Positions 7,597-16,969 are shown, counted from the stretch's first letter. The stretch is 37,685 nt of DNA from Acetobacteraceae bacterium (GCA_027353465.1 DAIEHR010000346.1:1-37685), one strand, 5' to 3'. Program-made: numbers and translations. Notes: generated by a model not told the origin, from the letters alone.

Positions 7597-7968
7597 ATGC
7601 TCGATATTTTCCATCATTGGGGCGACGATCTGGCGGTCGGCAACAGCGGCGATCTGGCGCTTTCATCGGGTTCGGACACGACGAACCAGCGGATTCTACG
7701 CAGGCTGTTGACGAACCCGGGCGATTATATTTGGAACCTGGACTACGGAGGCGGCCTGGGGAACTTCGTTGGTAAGCCGGTCAGTCCGAAAGCAATCGAG
7801 GGTGTCATCCGCACTCAGCTTCTTGAAGAGGCCGCCATCCCCGTATCGCCCGCCCCCGGGATTGTGACAACAATCACCGACGCTGCCCAGGGAACCGTGG
7901 CGGTTTCCATCACATATTCCGCCGCGGATTCGCCTGGTGCAGTTACCCTCAACTTCAATGCGGGGTGA
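7597..7968 (+). CDS. Baseplate wedge protein, gpW/gp25-like
   Basis: 123 aa, the size of P2 gpW/Mu gp46/T4 gp25 wedge proteins, which initiate sheath polymerisation. The diagnostic segment is TTNQRILRRLLTNPGDYIWN followed by DYGGGLGNFVG, corresponding to the 'QRI.RRL.T.pG.y...p.YG..L' signature. An N-terminal strand (DLAVGNSGDLALSSG) precedes it. The start ATG at 7597 is 5 nt after the spike gene, and the end overlaps the gpJ start region by 4 nt. Confidence 0.92.
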   Translation: MLDIFHHWGDDLAVGNSGDLALSSGSDTTNQRILRRLLTNPGDYIWNLDYGGGLGNFVGKPVSPKAIEGVIRTQLLEEAAIPVSPAPGIVTTITDAAQGTVAVSITYSAADSPGAVTLNFNAG

Positions 7969-9110
7969 TCATATTGATCCTAAATTTGAAAGGCTTCAGC
8001 CAACTTATTGAGGATATGGCCGCGGCACTGCAGAGTTCGGCCACTGCGCTGATCGACGTGTCGGTCGGTTCGGTCATTCGAGCGATATTCGAAGCCAATG
8101 CGTCGTTGGCATTGTGGATGCAATGGCTTATTCTTCAGGTATTACAGACAACGCGGGCATCAACCTCCTCCGGATCCGATCTTGACTCATGGATGCTGGA
8201 TTTTGGGCTTACCCGCCTGCCCGCGGTACCGGCGTCGGGCATTGCGACGTTTTCCCGATTCACACCCAGCCTGCCGGCCACCATCCCGGTCGGTAGTGTC
8301 GTGAAGACCGGTGACGGCACACTGAGTTTCTCCGTGGCACAAGATTCCACACTATCAATCTGGAATGCCGCGGCATCTGGCTATGTTTTACCGAGCGGGA
8401 TCACCTCTGCCGACTTGCCTGTGGTTTGCGTCACCCCCGGTTCGATCGGGAACGTATTGGCTGGTACCATTACGGTCATTGCCGCATCGCTGCCCGGGAT
8501 CGATCAGGTCGTCAATGGCAACGCGTTGGCGAATGGTATCGATGCGGAGTCCGACATGGCGTTTCGGACGCGGTTTCAGGGCTACCTGACGAGCCGGTCT
8601 CAGGCTACCTTGGGTGCGATCAATAATGCGATCGTGAGTGTGCGCCAGGGTCTCCGGGCGGTCATTGCACCGAACACGGGGGCCAACGGACTGCCACTGG
8701 TTGGCGCGTTCCTGGTCGTGGTCGATGATGGCAGCGGCTATCCGTCCACCCAACTGCTTTCCAGCATCGCGACCGCGGTCGATGCGGTACGACCGGTCGC
8801 GACCACTTTTTCCGTTGTCCCGCCGCAGGTGCTGGCAGTCAACGTGGCGCTAACCGCGGCATTCGGCGGGAGCGTTCCGGCGTCTTCCGATATCGCGGCG
8901 ATCCAGCAGTCGATTGCCGTCTATTTGAACGGCCTTGGGATCGGCGATACGGCTTCGGTTACGCGGGTTGCGCAACAGGCCTATCAAGCGACCCCGATCC
9001 TGGCGAATGTTTCGAATGTACTGCTGAATGGCACGGCCGTGGATATTGCCCCCCCCTCCTACACGGTCATCAAAGCAGGGCAGGTCCAGGTATCGACCAA
9101 TGGTGGGTGA
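7965..9110 (+). CDS. Baseplate protein J-like
   Basis: 381 aa, the typical length of gpJ/Mu gp47 wedge proteins (baseplate_J family). Recognisable features are the N-terminal helix (LIEDMAAALQSS), the SSGSDLDSWMLDFGLTRLPA segment ('G..Ld.wa...G..R..a'), the ATFSRFTPSLPATIPVGSVV strand region, the ITVIAASLPGIDQVVNGNAL region, and GIDAESDMAFRTRFQGYL ('G.d.Esd...R.R'). GTG 7965 overlaps the upstream TGA; TTG 7974 is an alternative start, with GGGG at 7962-7965 eight nt before it. It forms the baseplate wedge with gpW- and gpI-like neighbours. Confidence 0.93.
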   Translation: MIILILNLKGFSQLIEDMAAALQSSATALIDVSVGSVIRAIFEANASLALWMQWLILQVLQTTRASTSSGSDLDSWMLDFGLTRLPAVPASGIATFSRFTPSLPATIPVGSVVKTGDGTLSFSVAQDSTLSIWNAAASGYVLPSGITSADLPVVCVTPGSIGNVLAGTITVIAASLPGIDQVVNGNALANGIDAESDMAFRTRFQGYLTSRSQATLGAINNAIVSVRQGLRAVIAPNTGANGLPLVGAFLVVVDDGSGYPSTQLLSSIATAVDAVRPVATTFSVVPPQVLAVNVALTAAFGGSVPASSDIAAIQQSIAVYLNGLGIGDTASVTRVAQQAYQATPILANVSNVLLNGTAVDIAPPSYTVIKAGQVQVSTNGG

Positions 9111-9762
9111 TATCGCCGATATCGTCGGGCGCCTTGTTGCCGCCCTGCCCGGCCGATGGTTCGGGAGTTCCAGTCCCAACCTGATGGGACTGCTGAGCAG
9201 TATCGGGACATCGTGGGTCTGGCTCTATGACCGTATTACGTATGTCATTCAGCAGACACGGCTGTTGACCGCGACGGAGGAATGGCTCGACCTGATCTCC
9301 AACGATTACTTTGGAGCGGCGATGACGAGGAAGTCGGGCGAGCCTGACAGTTCCTTTCGGACCCGCATCCAGACCGCGCTGCTGGCCGAAGCCGCGACCC
9401 GCGATGCAGTATCCGCCGGGTTACAATCGCTGACCGGCACGATGCCGACGATCTTCGAGCCCGCGAAATGCAGCGACACAGGGGGCTATGGCCTAATCGG
9501 GGGCGGCATGGCATATGGCTCCGCGGGGGGGTGGGAAAGCCTGAGCCTGCCCTTGCAGTGTTTCATCACGGTAACGCGGCCACCTACGCTGGGCGCGAAC
9601 GGGATTGCTGGATATGGCACCCCAGCGGGCGGCTTTGGCGAAGGTTCTATCAGTTATGTGGATCTGGGACTGCTGCCTGGCGAGGTGACGGATCAGGACA
9701 TCCAGGACGCCATTTCCCGCCTAATGCCCATCAACGCCGTCGCGTGGCTTCGCATTATTTGA
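9100..9762 (+). CDS. Tail/baseplate protein I-like
   Basis: 220 aa. ATG 9100 overlaps the gpJ end by 11 nt; an upstream in-frame candidate at 9028 lies entirely inside gpJ and is rejected. N-terminal helices (DIADIVGRLVAALPGRWF, LMGLLSSIGTSWVWLYDRIT) and the WLDLISNDYFGAAMTRKSGE segment, followed by SSFRTRIQTALLAEAATRDA, resemble Mu gp48/P2 gpI-type wedge proteins, and gene order supports this. The C-terminal half is glycine-rich (GGYGLIGGGMAYGSAGGWES), ending with DQDIQDAISRLMPINAVAWL, probably the fibre-attachment side. Confidence 0.8.
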   Translation: MVGDIADIVGRLVAALPGRWFGSSSPNLMGLLSSIGTSWVWLYDRITYVIQQTRLLTATEEWLDLISNDYFGAAMTRKSGEPDSSFRTRIQTALLAEAATRDAVSAGLQSLTGTMPTIFEPAKCSDTGGYGLIGGGMAYGSAGGWESLSLPLQCFITVTRPPTLGANGIAGYGTPAGGFGEGSISYVDLGLLPGEVTDQDIQDAISRLMPINAVAWLRII

Positions 9763-9790
9763 TTCATATTTCAGATCGGTCAAAATAATC

Positions 9791-11044
9791 ATGGATCGGA
9801 CCATTGTTTACCCGGGTAGCATCCCGCTGGACACAGATATCTTAACAATCAATCTCAACACAATGGTTGCGCTCGGCGCGCTCTTGCAGGCGACGCTTGG
9901 CAGCAACAGCGTGGTCGATGGCCTTGGTTGCCAGCCCACCAGTCCGCCATCGATGGGCGTTGTTGTTGGACCCGGCAGTATTACCCAGATCAACGTGGTG
10001 GACACGCTCGCCTATGGGTCGATCGGGGCCAATTCTTCTGCCCAAACGGTCAAAATGGGAATAAATATCGGCCCTACGTCGTTTACCATTGCCGCACCCA
10101 CCAGCGCGGGGCAGTCAGTCAGCTATATTATCGAGGCTGCTTTTCAGGAGTCCGACGGAAACCCGGTACTTCTTCCCTATTACAACGCGAGCAATCCGGC
10201 GCAGTCGTTTTCGGGCCCCGCCAATTCGGGGGCGGCCCAGAATACCTCTCGTATCCAAAGGGTTCAGTTGCAACTGAAGGCAGGGCAGCCAGCGAACACC
10301 GGGACGCAGGTAATGCCCGCGGCCGATAGCGGCTGGATCGGTTTGTATGAAATATCGGCGGCCTATGGGCAAACTCAGATTACCGCCGCGAATATTCAGG
10401 TTATTCCGACGGCCCCGTTTCTGAATTGGAAACTGCCCGCACTTGGGCCCGGCGTGTCGACAGGCGTTCAGAGCTTTGCATCGACTGGCGTGTTTAACGT
10501 TCCCGCCGGGGTCGCTCAGGCCGAGGTCGAGGTTTGGGGCGGAGGGGCCGGGAGTTTCGCGTCGGTGCCGGGCCTGTCCAGCGGCGGCGGATCGGCTGGC
10601 GGATATGCCAAGAAGCTTGTAACCGGACTTGTACCAGGCCAAGCGATAACCGTTACGATTGGGGCCGGCGGCGTTGGCGGTACGACCGCTGGTGGTGCGG
10701 CGGGCCCCGGGGGAACGTCCAGCTTTGGACAAATCGTCAGCGCGACGGGTGGCAGCCTGAATTACCTGTCAACGACGCTTGCACCGGAAAACGGAGCTAC
10801 TCCGCCCGGAATTGGCATAGGGGGCGACTTAAACTTCATGGGATCGGCTGGTGCTGCCGGCATCCTGAACCAGGGCGGACTGGGCGGCGGCGCGCCAATT
10901 GGCGGAGCACAAAATAGCGGCACGAACGGAAATGTTGGGATTTTTCCCGGCGGCGGGGCGGCTGGGGCCGGAACTGGTTCTGGCGGCAACACTGCATTCA
11001 ACGGCGCCGCCGGCGCGGGCGGGTTGGTGGTTGTACGGTGGTAG
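9791..11044 (+). CDS. Glycine-rich tail fibre protein
   Basis: 417 aa. The N-terminal half (to about residue 215) is a beta-rich phage-type domain beginning DRTIVYPGSIPLDTDILTIN, the part likely to anchor to the baseplate. After a linker, residues about 226-417 form a glycine-rich region starting QSFASTGVFNVPAGVAQAEV and passing through GGGAGSFASVPGLSSGGGSA; it ends GAAGAGGLVVVRW, a characteristic end of phage/bacterial glycine-rich domains thought to form polyglycine-II-like packing. The gene starts 28 nt after gpI-like and precedes four further fibre genes, so it is probably one of several receptor-binding parts. Confidence 0.75.
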   Translation: MDRTIVYPGSIPLDTDILTINLNTMVALGALLQATLGSNSVVDGLGCQPTSPPSMGVVVGPGSITQINVVDTLAYGSIGANSSAQTVKMGINIGPTSFTIAAPTSAGQSVSYIIEAAFQESDGNPVLLPYYNASNPAQSFSGPANSGAAQNTSRIQRVQLQLKAGQPANTGTQVMPAADSGWIGLYEISAAYGQTQITAANIQVIPTAPFLNWKLPALGPGVSTGVQSFASTGVFNVPAGVAQAEVEVWGGGAGSFASVPGLSSGGGSAGGYAKKLVTGLVPGQAITVTIGAGGVGGTTAGGAAGPGGTSSFGQIVSATGGSLNYLSTTLAPENGATPPGIGIGGDLNFMGSAGAAGILNQGGLGGGAPIGGAQNSGTNGNVGIFPGGGAAGAGTGSGGNTAFNGAAGAGGLVVVRW

Positions 11045-11135
11045 ACGGTCAACGGAACATTCCCCGCTTTGGGGTCCCCCGGCGGTTTGACCGGTCAGGA
11101 TATCACTTCCACTTGCAACGATTGAAAGGTGTTCC
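11045..11135. other. 91-nt gap with a nested stem-loop between fibre genes
   Basis: CGGTCAA (11046-11052) can pair with TTGACCG (11087-11093), enclosing a small CCCC/GGGG hairpin (11062-11065 with 11071-11074). There is no T-run, so a full terminator is unlikely; it could attenuate or stabilise the fibre transcript. Confidence 0.35.
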
Positions 11136-11621
11136 ATGTCCACGACTTTAAGTCATGTCTGGAAACCAAGCATCGCCCGCTTGGTGACCATCGATTCCTT
11201 TATACCGGTGCCCAGGGGCTCGCTGGCTTCAGCCCCGGCGCCGCTAAACTGGCCGGCGAAGGACCCCGCCGATACACTGGACTACATCCTGGATATTGGC
11301 CCTGCCGTCGTCGGGAATGACGGAGACGCGATCGCGACCGCCAACGTCAGCGTTGCGCCGAATAATCCCGGCGACCTGGTTTTACAGAGTACTACAGCCG
11401 ACGGTTGCAGAGTCGTTATCTGGTTATCGGGTGGACAGGTGGGGACTGTTTATACAGTCACATTTTCCCTCGGCACCGTGAATGGCCGATCTATTCAAAG
11501 AACGGTTCTGCTTCCTGTGCTGTCACTCTCCATGCTGACTGCTCCCGCTACGGCCATCATCACGACCTCTGGGAGCGTTATTACCGACCAGAACGGCAAT
11601 CCGATGTTGTCGTCCGTTTGA
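11136..11621 (+). CDS. Small fibre-associated phage protein
   Basis: 161 aa, no membrane segment. I recognise no named family. It is beta-rich: TLDYILDIGPAVVGNDGDAI, then SVAPNNPGDLVLQST, VVIWLSGGQVGTVYTVTFSL and IQRTVLLPVLSLSML, compatible with an immunoglobulin-like fold whose strands are arranged around a WLSGGQxGTxYTV motif. Proteins of this size commonly sit among tail-fibre genes and form fibre accessory or collar parts; that role is inferred from position. The ATG at 11136 follows an AAGG (11126-11129) at suitable spacing. Confidence 0.6.
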   Translation: MSTTLSHVWKPSIARLVTIDSFIPVPRGSLASAPAPLNWPAKDPADTLDYILDIGPAVVGNDGDAIATANVSVAPNNPGDLVLQSTTADGCRVVIWLSGGQVGTVYTVTFSLGTVNGRSIQRTVLLPVLSLSMLTAPATAIITTSGSVITDQNGNPMLSSV

Positions 11622-11685
11622 TATTTGAGTTTTGCGATTTCCAAGGGCACACCTACTGCTCAGGGCGCCGAAAGGACTTAGTTTC

Positions 11686-14600
11686 ATGCCCACAATTGAC
11701 GAGCTTGCACCAGCTTCTTCCGCCTCCGACTCAGATGAATTTGTCGTCAGCCAAGGGGGTATCGCCAGGAAGATTACTCGCGCTCAGGTCCTTGCGGGCG
11801 TTCAGCCCCAAATCTCGGTAGCTCCGGTATCCCTGCTGGGTAATTTCGGCACTGCCAGCGGTTCACCCGAAGTAATATCCATTGGACAGAATCTGATCTT
11901 ATCCGGTTCCACTCTATCGGCGACGGCAGCACCGTTTGTGATCGGCGACCTGCCGGATGGAACGGTGCCTTCCTCGGGCGATCTGATTTCACTCTCCCAG
12001 GCGGGATCGACAGTTGCTGTTACTTACGGCCAGTTTCTGAATGGTATCGCGGGTGTCGCGAATGTCAATATTTCCGGCGCGCTGGTTACATCGGCCGGCA
12101 GCAATAGCGGCGGCCAGCCATTAAGCACACTGATCGGAACGCTTTTGCCAATTTCCGGCGGGACATTGACTGGTGCTTTGACACTTAGCGGCATTCCCAC
12201 ATTACCATCGCAAGCGGCGAACAAGTCCTATGTGGACCAACAATTCGCGACAGCACTACCGCTGGCCGGGGGATCGCTGACGGGTTCTCTGTCGCTGGCC
12301 GGCCAACCGCAACGGCCGCTCGATGCCGCAAGCAAGAGTTATACGGATGCCCTTGGCGCCGCGATGGTACCGTTGACAGGAGCATCTCTTACGGGCGCTT
12401 TGATATTAAGCGGCGATCCTGCCGTGCCACTTGCTTCCTCCACTAAGCGATATACGGATCTCAAGGTAAGCCGCACTGGCGATACGTTGACTGGCTCGCT
12501 GATGCTGGCCAGTGACCCTGTCTTGGGGGCGCAGGCGGCCACCAAAAACTATGTCGATGTTCAGGTCGCCACCGCCCTGCCACAGGCCGGTGGGACAATG
12601 AGCGGGACACTTATGCTAGCCACCGACCCGACAAGCAGCGCCCAGGCGGCCACCAAGCAGTATGTCGATCAGCGTGTGCTCAGAAACGGGGATAGCCTGA
12701 CTGGGCCGTTGATCTTAGCGGCCGATCCCACGCAGGGGGCGCAGGCGGCCACCAAATCCTATGTGGATTTGCAGGTTTCCAGCTCGATATCGAAGGCTGG
12801 CGGGTCGATGAGCGGCGGCCTGCTTCTCGCGGGCGACCCGTCCGCCGCACTTCAGGCGAGCACGAAACAATACGTCGATTTGCGCGTCACCCGAACGGGG
12901 GACAGCCTAACCGGAGCGCTATATCTGGCCGGCAATCCGACAGCCCCGATGCAGGCGGCGACGAAGCAATATGCGGATGGTCAATTCGCCAATGCGGTTT
13001 CGATTTCCGGGGCCACGCTGACTGGACCGTTGGTTTTATCCGGCGACCCGACATTGAACGAGCAAGCGGCAACCAAACAATATGTGGATACCAAGATATC
13101 CAGGACCGGCGATACGCTAACCGGGATACTGACGCTGGCATCCGACCCTACGTCCGCGGCCCAGGCAGCGACGAAGCGATATGTCGATACCCAGGTGCTG
13201 AGCTCCCTGGGGCTTTCCGGGGGCACACTTACGGGGGCGCTGACGCTCGTTGCCGATCCGGTGACAAGCGGCCAGGCGGCGACGAAACATTATGTCGATA
13301 CCGGGGTCGGGACGGCACTGCCATTATCCGGTGGGTCTCTTGTGGGGGCCTTGTCGCTCTCCGGCCCGCCGCTAGCCGCAGCCAATGCTGCGAACAAACA
13401 ATATGTTGACGGCCAGATCGCGGGCGCGTTGCCGATCGCTGGCGGCACTTTGACCGGTCCGCTGCTGCTGTCATCCGCCCCCTCGGCCCCGCTTCAGGCA
13501 GCGACGAAGTCTTATGTGGATGCCAATCCGAATTCCCAGGGTGTCCTTAACGTCGCGCTGCCGCCGTTTGGAGCCAAACTGGATGGCACGACCGATGACA
13601 CGGCTGCGTTTGCCGCCGCCTATTTGGCAGCTGCGACCGGTGCGACCATCTACGTTCCCAGCGGCACGACAGTTCTCAGGCAACCGGGAACATGGGGTAT
13701 TGCGCTGACCAAGCGCGTTCGCTGGGTCGTTGCCGGTACGATATTGAACGACGGAACGCCGCTAGCCGCGGCGGTTCCAACCGGCGGAGGACCCGCGGCA
13801 TTCGTGCTACCGGGCTTCATTACCGGTAACACGCAGACTGGAAACACGACCTCGCAGGGCGCTTCGCAATCGAGTGATTTTGCTGTCACGCAGTCTTCCT
13901 ATATAGTAAATCATAGTGGAGGACCGAGCAATGTGATCACGAATGTTCGGTCTGATACGATTATCTATAATAGTCCAGGCAACTATGTGTGGAATGGCCT
14001 GGACCGGCTTATTTGGGCGGGGACGCAGACCCCATCCGCTACGGCAGCGGCGCAACACGTGGGACGCTATATCCAAACGCTTCGGCAAGCTGCCTGGACA
14101 GACGCCAACGGATCCTTTTTGCCTCAACCGCAGATGTGGGGTGCCTGTATCGAGTATCGGGATACGACCGGCTATGCATCGAGCGCCACGAATGCGGCGC
14201 TGACGGTTGAGATGGACTGGTTCGGCAACGGCGCGGACGACGCGAACACCCGGACGATCCAAAGCCTGGTGATTGGGCAGCATAATCTGTCGGGGACGCC
14301 GGTCGAACTAGCCAATATCATCGGCGTCTATCTGGCTGGCGGGTCCTCGGGCAGCGCAAAAACTGTATTTGCGATTGGCGTTCCATTTTCGACTGCCGTA
14401 CTCGATACGACGTATGCACAATCGATCAACAACGCGCCTGCGATCAAAATGGCGGCGGGCCAGGCTATCGCGTTTGAGGGAACGAACAGCAATCGGCTCG
14501 CTTACGACGCCACAACCAATACCCTGAGATGGAATCAGGGGACGCTTTCCTATGTGGTTGGAAAGGGCATATCTGTAGGCTGGGTCGATGTTTATGCGGC

Positions 14601-15069
14601 GTCGGCTGTACTGCCGAATAATATTTCTGGCAATCTGATCGTTCTTAACGGATCTGGATCATACTCTATCGCACTTCACGCGGCCAATACGGTTGCAGCA
14701 GGGACAGGGTTTACGTTCTCTGTGACTGGAACAGGCCAGATCAGCATCCAGCCTAACGGCGCCGATAGTATCGACTCCGGCCCCATCGTGCTGAAACCGA
14801 ATGACCGTTATCATATCGTGTCGGATGGGTCTGGCTCGTGGAAAGAAATTTTCTGGACGAACGCTGTCTCCCCCCACTTTCTGGGCCCAATGGTATTAGC
14901 TAACTACACTGTTGCCGGCTTGCCAGGTGGTGTGAGCGCAGGAGCCAAGGCATTTGCGTCGAATGGACGCAAACCGAGTGAAGCAGTCGGGGCCGGGACA
15001 GGTGTTGAAGTGTTTTTCGATGGTCAGCACTGGATTTCATCCTGCAGCGGCTCTGTTGTTTCTGCGTAA
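11686..15069 (+). CDS. Large repetitive tail fibre with beta-helix-like C-terminus
   Basis: 1127 aa from ATG 11686 (AAAGGA at 11671-11676, nine nt upstream); the open frame extends to 11632 but without a site. Residues 1-150 form an N-terminal module (MPTIDELAPASS; DEFVVSQGGIARKITRAQVL) shared with the next gene. Residues about 154-612 hold 13 tandem units of the form G-G-x-L-x-G-x-L-x-L-x-x-D-P-x-x-x-x-Q-A-A-T-K-x-Y-V-D, the classic long-tail-fibre shaft repeat. About residue 626 onward, PPFGAKLDGTTDDTAAFAAA and then TIYVPSGTTVLR match the opening of pectate-lyase-like beta-helix tailspikes, but the remainder is divergent and no catalytic residues could be assigned. The end (VEVFFDGQHWISSCSG) is a common fibre-tip ending. 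Confidence 0.85.
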   Translation: MPTIDELAPASSASDSDEFVVSQGGIARKITRAQVLAGVQPQISVAPVSLLGNFGTASGSPEVISIGQNLILSGSTLSATAAPFVIGDLPDGTVPSSGDLISLSQAGSTVAVTYGQFLNGIAGVANVNISGALVTSAGSNSGGQPLSTLIGTLLPISGGTLTGALTLSGIPTLPSQAANKSYVDQQFATALPLAGGSLTGSLSLAGQPQRPLDAASKSYTDALGAAMVPLTGASLTGALILSGDPAVPLASSTKRYTDLKVSRTGDTLTGSLMLASDPVLGAQAATKNYVDVQVATALPQAGGTMSGTLMLATDPTSSAQAATKQYVDQRVLRNGDSLTGPLILAADPTQGAQAATKSYVDLQVSSSISKAGGSMSGGLLLAGDPSAALQASTKQYVDLRVTRTGDSLTGALYLAGNPTAPMQAATKQYADGQFANAVSISGATLTGPLVLSGDPTLNEQAATKQYVDTKISRTGDTLTGILTLASDPTSAAQAATKRYVDTQVLSSLGLSGGTLTGALTLVADPVTSGQAATKHYVDTGVGTALPLSGGSLVGALSLSGPPLAAANAANKQYVDGQIAGALPIAGGTLTGPLLLSSAPSAPLQAATKSYVDANPNSQGVLNVALPPFGAKLDGTTDDTAAFAAAYLAAATGATIYVPSGTTVLRQPGTWGIALTKRVRWVVAGTILNDGTPLAAAVPTGGGPAAFVLPGFITGNTQTGNTTSQGASQSSDFAVTQSSYIVNHSGGPSNVITNVRSDTIIYNSPGNYVWNGLDRLIWAGTQTPSATAAAQHVGRYIQTLRQAAWTDANGSFLPQPQMWGACIEYRDTTGYASSATNAALTVEMDWFGNGADDANTRTIQSLVIGQHNLSGTPVELANIIGVYLAGGSSGSAKTVFAIGVPFSTAVLDTTYAQSINNAPAIKMAAGQAIAFEGTNSNRLAYDATTNTLRWNQGTLSYVVGKGISVGWVDVYAASAVLPNNISGNLIVLNGSGSYSIALHAANTVAAGTGFTFSVTGTGQISIQPNGADSIDSGPIVLKPNDRYHIVSDGSGSWKEIFWTNAVSPHFLGPMVLANYTVAGLPGGVSAGAKAFASNGRKPSEAVGAGTGVEVFFDGQHWISSCSGSVVSA
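12145..13521 (+). repeat. 13-unit fibre shaft repeat (33- and 37-residue units)
   Basis: Coding repeats within the fibre gene. Thirteen G-x-L-x-G-x-L-x-L strands are each followed by a K-x-Y-[VTA]-D turn. Two unit types are seen: a 37-residue form with LPxxGG and a 33-residue form with R-[TN]-G-D. In the middle (12457 to about 13200) they alternate strictly, giving a 70-residue superrepeat. The DNA copies are diverged, so repeat-driven slippage is not recent. Confidence 0.85.
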
Positions 15070-15107
15070 TATTATTAGACCGTAAGATTTGAGAGTTTAG
15101 AACACAG

Positions 15108-16967
15108 ATGCCGACGATTTCGCAACTGCCCTCTGCCACATCGGTCACAGCCCAGGATGAGGTGCCGGTCAGCCAGGCCGGTATTGCCCGATCTGCGTCG
15201 ATTGGATTGATTCTGGCATCGACCCAGCCAGCGATCGCAATTGGTTCCCCGTCGCTTCTTGGCCGGACCAGTCTGGGACCTGGCATACCGGAGCAGGTGG
15301 ATGTCGGCCTGGGATTAGAGTTAGGGGCCGGTACCCTGGCGGCAAACGGTTTGGATCATGCTTCCTTTCCGTTGCTTGCTCAGGTTTCGCCGCAAACCGA
15401 CGTAGTGGTCTCAAACCAAGGGAACCCTATGCTGATGCAGGCGGCGGTGCTCCGCGGTCTTTTTTCCGCTGGGCAGAATGTCGCAATTGATCCCAACGGG
15501 GTGATATCCAGTTCGGCTGGCGGAGGTGTTGGGTCTGGCAGTTCGATCGGAACCTTGCAAGTCGTTACGAATCTGGCTTCCCAGGACCTTGTCGCGGTCA
15601 GCCAGTCCGGTGCGGACAGGGCAATTTCATATGCCAATTTTCTCGACGGGGTCACCATTGACCAGGCACAGGCCGCATCTGTGGCAACCGACGCGGATTG
15701 GCTATGGGTCGCACAGGGCACGAATGTCATGGCCAGGCAGACATTCAGTGCGATTTGGTCCTGGGCCTCAGGACATATTCCTACCTATAAGGCTCCGGTC
15801 GTCGAGATCACCACGAATACGAATCTGGATACAACAGTACATAATGGGCGAATACTGATCTGTAGCCAACCGGTGACACTCACTCCGCTTACGGCGAACA
15901 TGGGTAGCGGGTTCGAATGTCTGGTCATCAATGCGAGTGGCGGAAACATAGCGCTCGGCACCGGATTTGTAACATCCAGCGGGAGCCTTGCGCTGACGCC
16001 CTGGCAATCTGCGACTTTGTATTGTCTCACATTTTCTGGCGGGACCATCGCCTTTGCGTCCATGCCCACGGCTGGCGCTGCTATCGCGTTACCTGGCCAG
16101 GTTCCGGGCGTCGCCAGTTCCGCCATCACGTCGTCCACGATAGCTGTTTCCTGGCTGGCCCCGACGGCCGGAGGGGCGGTTTCGTCCAATACGGTTGAAT
16201 ATCGGCCCACCGGAACCACCGCATGGACAATGAGCGCGTCTTTAGCCGGTACGTTAAGTTACCTGATCACGGGCCTTCTTCCGGCTTCGAGTTACGATAT
16301 TCTGGTGCAGGCGCAAAACGCCGCTGGCGCCGGGTTGCCCTCGGGAATCCTGACTGTGGTTACATCGGCGGCCTCCGTGTCGGATGTTCCGGGTCAGGTC
16401 ACCGGGCTGAGTGCCACAGCCACGACCAGTAGTGCGGTGCAACTCAGTTGGTCTGGCCAGACAGGAGCGACCGCCGCAACAAGCTTCGCGGTCAATTACC
16501 GGGTAAGCGGGACGTCTGCCTGGACAGTCTCGGCCACTGGCGTAGTCGGCACTTCCAGCACGGTCTCGGGCCTTGTTGCGGCGACAAGCTATGATTTCGA
16601 GGTCGTCGGGACAAATGCATCCGGGTCTGGCCCAGCTTCGGCGATTGTCAGCGCGTCCACGCTTGCTAGCACCCAATCGGTAACCTCGATCACCTGGAAC
16701 CTACTGCCAGCCGGCCCCTACGCCGTCGGTAGCGGTACAATCGGCGTCAATGCGCATGTATCGCCGGCGACGGCGCCAATCCAGTTCGGGGTTTCCTTGT
16801 CGTCAACGACCCCACCGACGAGTTGGACCGCGGCGACACTGGTCAACACTGACCTGTGGGGCGCCTACGTTGCCGTCCCGGTGACCGCCGGTACTTACTA
16901 TGCATGGGCCGAAGGGCTTGACGGGAGTGCTTTGACGCCCGGTTCGACCACGTTTGTGGTCCAATAG
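15108..16967 (+). CDS. Tail fibre with two fibronectin type III domains
   Basis: 619 aa. The N-terminus (MPTISQLPSATSVTAQDEVP, then VSQAGIARSASIGLILAST) is paralogous to the start of the upstream fibre, including the PSLLG...G-x-P-E spacer. Four D-x-x-x-V-[SA]-x-x-G copies occur at residues 17, 98, 160 and 197. From about residue 325, two FN3 domains follow (ITSSTIAVSWLAPTAGGAVS ending ASSYDILVQAQNAAGAGLPS; then SAVQLSWSGQTGATAATSFA ending TSYDFEVVGTNASGSGPASA). The last about 90 residues are an Ig-like C-terminus. FN3 domains are common on phage surface proteins and bind carbohydrate weakly. Expected function is receptor binding or fibre extension. Confidence 0.82.
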   Translation: MPTISQLPSATSVTAQDEVPVSQAGIARSASIGLILASTQPAIAIGSPSLLGRTSLGPGIPEQVDVGLGLELGAGTLAANGLDHASFPLLAQVSPQTDVVVSNQGNPMLMQAAVLRGLFSAGQNVAIDPNGVISSSAGGGVGSGSSIGTLQVVTNLASQDLVAVSQSGADRAISYANFLDGVTIDQAQAASVATDADWLWVAQGTNVMARQTFSAIWSWASGHIPTYKAPVVEITTNTNLDTTVHNGRILICSQPVTLTPLTANMGSGFECLVINASGGNIALGTGFVTSSGSLALTPWQSATLYCLTFSGGTIAFASMPTAGAAIALPGQVPGVASSAITSSTIAVSWLAPTAGGAVSSNTVEYRPTGTTAWTMSASLAGTLSYLITGLLPASSYDILVQAQNAAGAGLPSGILTVVTSAASVSDVPGQVTGLSATATTSSAVQLSWSGQTGATAATSFAVNYRVSGTSAWTVSATGVVGTSSTVSGLVAATSYDFEVVGTNASGSGPASAIVSASTLASTQSVTSITWNLLPAGPYAVGSGTIGVNAHVSPATAPIQFGVSLSSTTPPTSWTAATLVNTDLWGAYVAVPVTAGTYYAWAEGLDGSALTPGSTTFVVQ

Positions 16968-16969
16968 AT

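Noticed and set aside
12145-13521. Regular repeats suggesting a CRISPR array
   Set aside because: The repeats are coding, in frame, diverged, and of 99-111 nt period without identical spacer-repeat structure; they are fibre shaft units.
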